64,000 nt of DNA from JAWXBA01 sp048499805 (GTDB lineage Bacteria; Gemmatimonadota; Gemmatimonadetes; Gemmatimonadales; GWC2-71-9). Below, one piece after another: positions 58,612 through 64,000 of this stretch (positions are counted from its first letter, which is position 1; each line of letters begins with the position of its first letter). The notes under the pieces are model-generated. The model saw only the letters and a list, made by a program, of their open reading frames with translations, was not told the DNA's origin and made no database searches. Location: NCBI GenBank assembly GCA_048499805.1, contig JASNZF010000003.1:62001-126000 (forward strand), given 5' to 3'. A program made the position numbers and the translations under genes.

Positions 58612-61017
58612 GTGGAACACGATTACGACAAGCTCGGCGCCTTCTACCTTGGCCGGGAAGTGGACCCCGCCACTGGCGAGCGGACCGAGAACCTGGTCCT
58701 CTATGACTCCAAGGACCTGACCACCCACGGCGTCATCATCGGCATGACCGGTAGCGGCAAGACGGGGCTCGGGATCGGCCTGCTCGAGGAGGCGGCCATC
58801 GACCGCATTCCGGTCCTCGCGATCGACCCGAAGGGCGACATGGCCAACCTGCTCCTCACCTTTCCCGACCTGGCCCCCGGGGATTTCCGTCCCTGGATCA
58901 ACGAGGACACCGCCCGGCAGAAGGGAATGGACCCCGACAGCTTCGCCGCCCAGCAGGCGGAGCTCTGGCGGAAGGGCCTGGCCGACTGGGGCCAGGATGG
59001 GGAGCGGATTCGGAGCCTGCGCGATCGGGCCGACCTGACGATCTACACCCCCGGCAGTTCGGCCGGCAAGCCGGTCTCGGTGCTCGGGTCGTTCACCGCC
59101 CCGCCCCCGGACCAGGTGGCCGACACCGACGCCTTCCGCGACCGGATCAGCAGCACCGTCACCGGGCTGCTGGGTCTCCTCGGCATCGAGGCCGACCCGG
59201 TCCAGAGCCGCGAGCACATCCTGCTCAGCTCCATCCTGGCTGACGCCTGGCAGAAGGGCATCAGCCTGGATCTCGGAGGGCTGATTGCGGCGATCCAGCA
59301 GCCGCCGTTCACCAAGCTTGGCGTCATGGAACTGGAGAGCGTCTACCCCGCCAAGGAACGGTTCGCCCTCGCGATGCAGCTCAACGGCCTGCTGGCCTCC
59401 CCGGGGTTCCAGGCCTGGATGGAGGGCGACCCGCTCGACATCGGGGCGATGCTCTACACCCCGACGGGCAAGCCCCGCGTCTCGGTGCTCTCCATCGCCC
59501 ACCTGAGCGACGCCGAGCGGATGTTCTTCGTCACCATGCTGCTGTCGGCGGTGGTGGCGTGGATGCGGGCCCAGCCGGGCACGACCAGCCTGCGGGCGTT
59601 GCTCTACATGGACGAGGTGTTCGGCTTCTTCCCACCGGTGGCCAACCCGCCATCCAAGGGACCGATGCTGACGCTGCTCAAGCAGGCCCGCGCCTTCGGC
59701 GTGGGGGTCGTGCTGGCCACCCAGAACCCGGTGGACCTCGACTACAAGGGGCTCGGCAACACCGGCACCTGGTTCATCGGCCGGCTCCAGACCGATCGGG
59801 ACAAGGCCCGGGTGCTCGAAGCCCTCGACGGCGCGATGGCCGGCTCCACCCCGATCCCGCGCGCCGACCTCGACCGGATGCTCTCGGGGCTCGACAAGCG
59901 GGTGTTCCTGGTGCACAACGTGCACCAGGGTGCCCCCACCCTGATGACCACCCGGTGGGTCCTGTCCTACCTGGCGGGCCCGCTGACCCTGAACCAGATC
60001 CGGGCCCTCTCGCCCGGTGCGACGGCGGGCGCGGTGGCCACGCCAGCCGCCCCCCGGCCGACCGCGCCGGTTTCCAGGGCGGCAACACCGGTATCGAGAC
60101 CGATCCTCCCGCCCGAGGTGAGCCAGTTCTTCGTGCCACCCATCCACTCGGCGGAGGGGATGGCCTACCGGCCGGCATTCCTGGCGGCGGCGGAGGTGCG
60201 GTACGCGTCGTCCACCCACAATGTCGACGAGGCGCGCAGCCTGCAGGTGATCGTCCCGCTCGAGGATGGCCCGATTCCCTTCAGCCTGGACCGGGCCGAA
60301 GTGGTGGACCTTCCGGTCGACTACCTCGAGGCCGAACCGCGGCCTGGCCTCGGTTTTGAAGTGCTGCCGGCGGAAGGGAGCCAGCCGAAGCCCTACGATG
60401 GGTGGGGCAAGGATGTGGCGCGCTGGATCAAGGGAGACCACCCCATCACCCTGTTCAAGTCGTCGCGATTCAAGGAAGTGTCCCGGCCGGGGGAGTCGGA
60501 GCGCGACTTCCGGATGCGGCTCGCCGACCTGGGCCGCGAGGCCCGGGACGAGCAGGCGGACAAGCTGCGCAAGAAGTACGAGCCGAAGCTCGACCGGCTG
60601 CAGGACCGGCTCCGGCGAGCCGAGCAGGCGGTGGAAAAGAAGAAGGGACAGTCGCAGCAGGCCCTGCTCAGCACCGGGGTCGCTGCCCTCGGCGGCCTGC
60701 TGGGCGCCTTCCTCGGCGGCGGCAAGCGCAGCCAGCTCGGCCGGGCCAGCAGCGCCGCACGGAGTGCCGGCCGGGTTGCGCAGACCCGGCAGGACATCGC
60801 CCACGCCGGCGAGACGGTCGAGGCGGTGCAGGCGCAACTGGCAGACCTGGAGCGGGAGTTCCAGGAGGAGCTGCGGCAGGTGCAAGCGGGCGGGGGGAGC
60901 GAGGAGCCGCTGGAGGAGATCCAGGTCCGCGCCAACCTCAATGCAATCTCCCTGCGACTGGCTGCGCTGGTCTGGCTGCCCACGGCGTCGGGGAGGGATC
61001 TCTGGCGCACCCGGTGA
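58612..61017 (+). CDS. HerA-like ATPase, DUF853 family
   Basis: An 801-residue protein from GTG 58612. Walker A is GMTGSGKT at residues 44-51 and Walker B is LLYMDEVFGFF near 331. The AIDPKGDMANLLLTFP segment is typical of HerA/DUF87/DUF853 motor ATPases, which pump DNA or protein as hexamers. Beyond the motor (about 480 on) is a domain of unknown role, then a Lys/Arg/Glu coiled coil (about 645-690), a Gly/Ala/Leu-rich segment (STGVAALGGLLGAFLGG) and a final coiled coil. No nuclease partner lies nearby. TAGGTT at 58537-58542 is a weak -10. Confidence 0.87.
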   Translation: MEHDYDKLGAFYLGREVDPATGERTENLVLYDSKDLTTHGVIIGMTGSGKTGLGIGLLEEAAIDRIPVLAIDPKGDMANLLLTFPDLAPGDFRPWINEDTARQKGMDPDSFAAQQAELWRKGLADWGQDGERIRSLRDRADLTIYTPGSSAGKPVSVLGSFTAPPPDQVADTDAFRDRISSTVTGLLGLLGIEADPVQSREHILLSSILADAWQKGISLDLGGLIAAIQQPPFTKLGVMELESVYPAKERFALAMQLNGLLASPGFQAWMEGDPLDIGAMLYTPTGKPRVSVLSIAHLSDAERMFFVTMLLSAVVAWMRAQPGTTSLRALLYMDEVFGFFPPVANPPSKGPMLTLLKQARAFGVGVVLATQNPVDLDYKGLGNTGTWFIGRLQTDRDKARVLEALDGAMAGSTPIPRADLDRMLSGLDKRVFLVHNVHQGAPTLMTTRWVLSYLAGPLTLNQIRALSPGATAGAVATPAAPRPTAPVSRAATPVSRPILPPEVSQFFVPPIHSAEGMAYRPAFLAAAEVRYASSTHNVDEARSLQVIVPLEDGPIPFSLDRAEVVDLPVDYLEAEPRPGLGFEVLPAEGSQPKPYDGWGKDVARWIKGDHPITLFKSSRFKEVSRPGESERDFRMRLADLGREARDEQADKLRKKYEPKLDRLQDRLRRAEQAVEKKKGQSQQALLSTGVAALGGLLGAFLGGGKRSQLGRASSAARSAGRVAQTRQDIAHAGETVEAVQAQLADLEREFQEELRQVQAGGGSEEPLEEIQVRANLNAISLRLAALVWLPTASGRDLWRTR

Positions 61018-61041
61018 GGCGTCGCCGCCACAGGGGCGGCG

Positions 61042-61071
61042 TTGAGTTTTGAGGACTGGGGGCCTTAGCTT
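61042..61071 (+). promoter_or_regulatory. Putative promoter of the HDOD-GGDEF gene
   Basis: TTGAGT (61042-61047), an 18-bp spacer and TAGCTT (61066-61071). It lies 25 bp after the HerA-like stop codon and 66 bp before the start codon chosen for the next gene. Confidence 0.5.
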
Positions 61072-61137
61072 GCTGCACCCCAAGACCAGAAGATCTGCCA
61101 TGTGGACGGCTGCACATCCCACTTCGGAGCCGCGTCG

Positions 61138-62643
61138 ATGACCGCTGTGCTGCGCTTGGAGGACCTCGCGCTGGGCAGGAACCTGCCCACGCTTCCGGCG
61201 GTGGCACTCCAGGTGTTGCGGCTCGTGCAGGACCCGGACGCGACGATCGGGGACCTGACCGAGGTGCTCGGCCGGGATCCCGCGCTGGCCGCCAAGATCC
61301 TCCAGATGTCCAACTCGCCGCTCTTCAGCCGGGGCGGCGGGGCCATCACCTCCCTCGAGCGTGCGGCCGCGATGTTGGGGTTTCGCGCCGTCAAGGTGAT
61401 CGCCCTTGGCTTCTCGCTGCAGAGCGAGCTGCCCACGAAGGGGGAGTGCGCCGGCTTGGACCTCTCCGAGTTCTGGCACCGCAGCCTGGTCAACGCGGTC
61501 ATCGCCCGGATGCTGGCCCGGAACATCGGCTCGCGCCTGGTCGAGGAGGCATTCCTGGCGGGCCTGCTGGCGGACCTGGGCAAGCTGGTGCTGGCCCAGA
61601 GCGCCTCCGAGGCCTACGCGCCGCTGGTTGCCGCCTCCGGCGGGTGGCCGGAGACCGGGCAGGAACGGGAGGCGCTCGGATTCGACAGCAGCGACGTGAC
61701 CGTCGCCCTCCTCGCCTCCTGGGGGCTGCCCGCCCTCTTCAGCGAGAGCCTGCGCCATGCCACGCGATTCGAGGACCTTCCGCCCGAGGTCAAGGGGGAG
61801 TCGCGGGAATTGACGGGGATCGTCCGCCTGGCCCTGCGAACGGCCAGCGTGCTCTTTGACCCCGACAAGCGCATCGCCATGCAGCGGCTCAGCGACGATG
61901 CGCTGACCCACTACGGCTTTGATGCCGCCCATGTGACCGCCCTGATGGAACAGGTGGAGTCGGGGGTCGCCGAGACCGCCGCCGTGCTCGACCTGACGCT
62001 CCCGCCCGGGGTGTCGTACCAGACGATCCTGGAGGCGGCCCGGCTCCAGATGGCCACCGTCGGTCTCGACGCGGCGGTGAGCCTGCGGGTGGAGCAGGAG
62101 CGGGCCGAGGAGTTCCGGGCCCGTGCCAGCACCGATGTGCTGACCGGCCTGGCCAATCGCGCCGCCTTCGACGACTTCCTCTCCCAGCAGGCGCACGCCC
62201 GGGTGCGGGGCGGGCTGGCCAAGGCGCTGGGCGTGGCGATCATCGACATCGATTTCTTCAAGCAGGTCAATGACACCTGGGGCCACCCCGCGGGCGATGC
62301 CGTGCTCCGCGAGGTGGGCGCCGTCATCGCCCGCGCCACGCGCACCAACGAACTCGCCGCGCGCTACGGGGGCGAGGAGTTCGCCCTGATCGCGCCGGCC
62401 GCGGACCCCGCCGAGCTGCGCGTGGCCTGCGAGCGGATCCGCCTCGCGATTTCCGCCGCGGAAACGGCGCTGCCCGATGGGCAGGTCATCCGGGTGACGG
62501 CCAGTATCGGGGCGGCCTGCGTGCGATCGCTGCGGGACCCGGGCGAGCGCGCCCTCCTGCTGGAGCGTGCGGACCAGTTGCTCTATGCCGCCAAGCGCGG
62601 CGGCCGCAATCGGGTCGAGGTGGACGCCCGGCAGGAGCTCTGA
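61138..62643 (+). CDS. HDOD-GGDEF signalling protein (probable diguanylate cyclase)
   Basis: A 501-residue protein from ATG 61138, with GGAG 8 nt upstream; GTG 61102 would add 12 residues. An HDOD domain covers about residues 15-215 (LPTLPAVALQVLRLVQDPDATIGDLTEVLGRDPALAAKILQMSNSP is its start; the text pattern is typical). A linker helix follows, then a GGDEF domain from about 335 with IDIDFFKQVNDTWGH and the active site YGGEEF near 410. The usual inhibitory-site RxxD reads RTNE, so product inhibition may be weakened. It should make cyclic di-GMP in the cytoplasm. Confidence 0.92.
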   Translation: MTAVLRLEDLALGRNLPTLPAVALQVLRLVQDPDATIGDLTEVLGRDPALAAKILQMSNSPLFSRGGGAITSLERAAAMLGFRAVKVIALGFSLQSELPTKGECAGLDLSEFWHRSLVNAVIARMLARNIGSRLVEEAFLAGLLADLGKLVLAQSASEAYAPLVAASGGWPETGQEREALGFDSSDVTVALLASWGLPALFSESLRHATRFEDLPPEVKGESRELTGIVRLALRTASVLFDPDKRIAMQRLSDDALTHYGFDAAHVTALMEQVESGVAETAAVLDLTLPPGVSYQTILEAARLQMATVGLDAAVSLRVEQERAEEFRARASTDVLTGLANRAAFDDFLSQQAHARVRGGLAKALGVAIIDIDFFKQVNDTWGHPAGDAVLREVGAVIARATRTNELAARYGGEEFALIAPAADPAELRVACERIRLAISAAETALPDGQVIRVTASIGAACVRSLRDPGERALLLERADQLLYAAKRGGRNRVEVDARQEL

Positions 62644-62774
62644 TCGAGCGCCCGGCCGCCCCTCGGTCGTGAACCGTTCCTCACGATGTCGCTGCACCCC
62701 TCCCGAGTCCCGAATCGACGCCGTAGCTTGGGGGAGTCCGCCCACTCCTCACGTCGTCAGGGTTGGAGGATTCC

Positions 62775-63755
62775 ATGCCCACGGTCGTCCTGTCCCAATC
62801 CCCTCCGCATCGACTCTGGACCGTGGCCCAACTGCTGGGCGTCGGGCTGACGGTCGTCCTCATTCTCGGCCTGGTGCGCTGGCCCATTCCCACGCTGCAC
62901 CTCCTCTGGGACATGGTCATCCCGGTCTTGCCGGCGGTGTTTCTGGTCAATCCCATGCTCTGGCGCAATGTCTGCCCGCTGGGGACGCTGAACGACTGGA
63001 CCGGCCGCCGGGGCCAGGCTCCCCTGTCGCTGGGACTCCTGGTCGGGGCGTGGATCGTGGGGGTCGTGCTCCTGGGCACGCTGGTTCCCGCCCGGCGGTT
63101 CCTCTTCAACCAGGACGGGCTGGCCCTCGCCGTGACGATCGTCGTCGTCGGGGTGCTGGCACTGGTCGTCGGCTTCCGGAGCCCGCGCCGGGCCGGGTTC
63201 TGCAACTCGCTCTGTCCCGTCCTGCCAGTGGAGAAGCTCTATGGCCAGGCGCCCCTCGTGAAGGTGGCCAGCGCACGCTGCCGCACCTGTGACCTCTGCA
63301 CCCGGGCGGGGTGCATCGATCTGGTGGGTGGAAAGGGCGCTCGCCAGAGCCTGCGCCGGCGTGGCCAGCAATGGCTGCTCAGCCCGTTCGGCATCTTCGC
63401 GGCGGCATTTCCGGGATTCATCATCGGGTACTTCACGCGCGAGAACGGCACCATTGCAACCGCCGGGAGCGTGTACCTGCACGTCGGCACCTGGGCGCTG
63501 GGCAGCCTGCTGCTGGTGACGCTGCTCATGCACCTGGTGCGCCCGCAGGTCGCGGTGGCGCTTCCGCTGCTGGGCGGCCTCTCCGCCGGACTCTACTACT
63601 GGTACGCGGCGCCGGGGCTGGCCACCGCCTACGGCATCGGGACCTCGGGAGCCGCCGTCGTTCGGGCGCTGGCGGCGGTTCTCCTGGCCGTGTGGCTCTG
63701 GAACGCCTTCCGCACCCGGCAGCAGGAGCCCGCCTTCCCCGCGGTGACCGGCTGA
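62775..63755 (+). CDS. NapH/NosR-like membrane protein with Fe-S cysteines
   Basis: A 326-residue protein from ATG 62775. About eight hydrophobic helices. Cytoplasmic Cys motifs: NVCPLGTLN, FCNSLCPVLPVEKLYG and CRTCDLCTRAGCIDL, resembling the CxxxCP and ferredoxin-type sites in NapH, NosR and CcoG-like electron-transfer proteins. It lacks the usual pair of full CxxCxxCxxxCP ferredoxin motifs. Such proteins pass electrons from quinol to periplasmic partners. No reductase gene is seen next to it in the window. TAGCTT at 62724-62729 is a possible -10. Confidence 0.8.
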   Translation: MPTVVLSQSPPHRLWTVAQLLGVGLTVVLILGLVRWPIPTLHLLWDMVIPVLPAVFLVNPMLWRNVCPLGTLNDWTGRRGQAPLSLGLLVGAWIVGVVLLGTLVPARRFLFNQDGLALAVTIVVVGVLALVVGFRSPRRAGFCNSLCPVLPVEKLYGQAPLVKVASARCRTCDLCTRAGCIDLVGGKGARQSLRRRGQQWLLSPFGIFAAAFPGFIIGYFTRENGTIATAGSVYLHVGTWALGSLLLVTLLMHLVRPQVAVALPLLGGLSAGLYYWYAAPGLATAYGIGTSGAAVVRALAAVLLAVWLWNAFRTRQQEPAFPAVTG

Positions 63756-63810
63756 TCGCCCTCCCACCGGGACGGGCGCCGCACCGCCACGGCAACCGCC
63801 GGGGAATCGG

Positions 63811-64000
63811 CTGACTTCCTCTGTCCTGGTCTATGGCGCCACCGGCTACACCGGCCGCCTCATCGTCGAGATGGCCGTGGCCTCCGGGCTGCGGCCGATC
63901 GTGGCCGGGCGCGACCCGGATGGAGTGGGCGCGCTCGCAGCGCGCCTCGCGCTCCCCTCGCGGGTCTTTCCCCTGGAGCATCCTGGCGCCATCCGGCAGG
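63811..64000 (+). CDS. Saccharopine-dehydrogenase-like NAD(P)-binding protein, partial
   Basis: The frame is open to the right window edge. It encodes SVLVYGATGYTGRLIVEMA and then IVAGRD, the Rossmann start of the saccharopine dehydrogenase/trans-acting enoyl reductase family. No ATG, GTG or TTG lies in frame close upstream; CTG at 63811, with GGGGA before it, gives the normal family N-terminus. The start is therefore uncertain. 63 codons visible. Confidence 0.7.
   Translation, partial: MTSSVLVYGATGYTGRLIVEMAVASGLRPIVAGRDPDGVGALAARLALPSRVFPLEHPGAIRQ

Noticed and set aside
58612..61017. HerA-type antiphage defence system
   Set aside because: No SIR2, DUF4297 or nuclease partner lies next to it; neighbours are TlpA and a cyclase. 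The DUF853 type is not limited to defence.
58309..62745. Very long open frame on the minus strand (1478 codons), and similar ones at 6219-9380 plus and 46774-49239 minus
   Set aside because: They lie antisense to well-supported genes (HerA-like, HDOD-GGDEF, symporter, oxidoreductase, serine hydrolase). High G+C makes stop codons rare, and the products are low-complexity Gly/Arg/Pro/His-rich with no domains.
1..64000. rRNA, tRNA, riboswitch or replication origin
   Set aside because: No stretch with the conserved sequence or folding pattern of these was noticed on either strand, though a covariance search was not possible.

Overview
Window of about 70% G+C DNA with no rRNA or tRNA genes seen and about 52 protein-coding genes. 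The gene mix suggests a member of Gemmatimonadota or a related soil phylum: several Ser/Thr kinases joined to a TolB/TPR-type region, Sel1 repeats or membrane/coiled-coil tails; many Gfo/Idh/MocA oxidoreductases paired with TIM-barrel sugar isomerases; 6-bladed-propeller lipoproteins; and Gram-negative traits such as lipoproteins, an outer-membrane barrel and a HlyD-type adaptor. This assignment is inference from content, not from a marker gene.

Layout. 1-4109: a partial propeller lipoprotein, then a MacAB/Lol-like ABC exporter operon. 4133-6311: DUF2306, NmrA-like and MarR genes, with a clear promoter/operator before marR. 6393-9404: Na+/solute symporter plus a Tat-exported Gfo/Idh/MocA protein whose EKP motif reads EAP. 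9405-13708: a ~240-bp inverted-repeat element, a MATE transporter, a second nested repeat element, an amidohydrolase and a fasciclin lipoprotein. 13886-20824: an outer-membrane barrel gene and a tightly packed six-gene operon of uncharacterised envelope proteins. 20880-25878: two mirrored sugar modules, one exported (Tat TIM barrel, Tat oxidoreductase, ApbE) and one cytosolic (TIM barrel, oxidoreductase), diverging from a 2-bp junction. 25885-29702: SRPBCC/ArsR pair with an operator over the start codon, then a kinase-TPR protein. 29930-33626: a third oxidoreductase/TIM-barrel pair with a nucleoside-permease-like transporter. 33768-37654: a Sdh1-type succinate dehydrogenase operon with a cysteine-bearing membrane anchor. 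37870-38864: an IS481-family element. 38896-42894: two tandem receptor-like kinases. 42981-54659: DsrE-like, gamma-glutamyltransferase, DMT transporter, two serine hydrolases and PEP carboxylase. 54891-64000: an alkaline-phosphatase-fold membrane hydrolase, a Spy-like protein, a TlpA thioredoxin, a HerA-like ATPase, an HDOD-GGDEF protein, an NapH/NosR-like Fe-S membrane protein and the start of a saccharopine-dehydrogenase-like gene.

The most unusual non-coding feature is two families of periodic repeats. One has a 7-bp period (seven loci). Its five inverted forms lie at or just after stop codons. The other has a 9-bp period and forms three ~240-bp elements with inverted ends. Several genes also have a -10-like hexamer only 6-9 bp before the start codon, which suggests leaderless mRNAs.

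Together the genes suggest an aerobic heterotroph that oxidises sugars or cyclitols, partly in the periplasm, feeds a menaquinone-type succinate dehydrogenase and replenishes oxaloacetate with PEP carboxylase.
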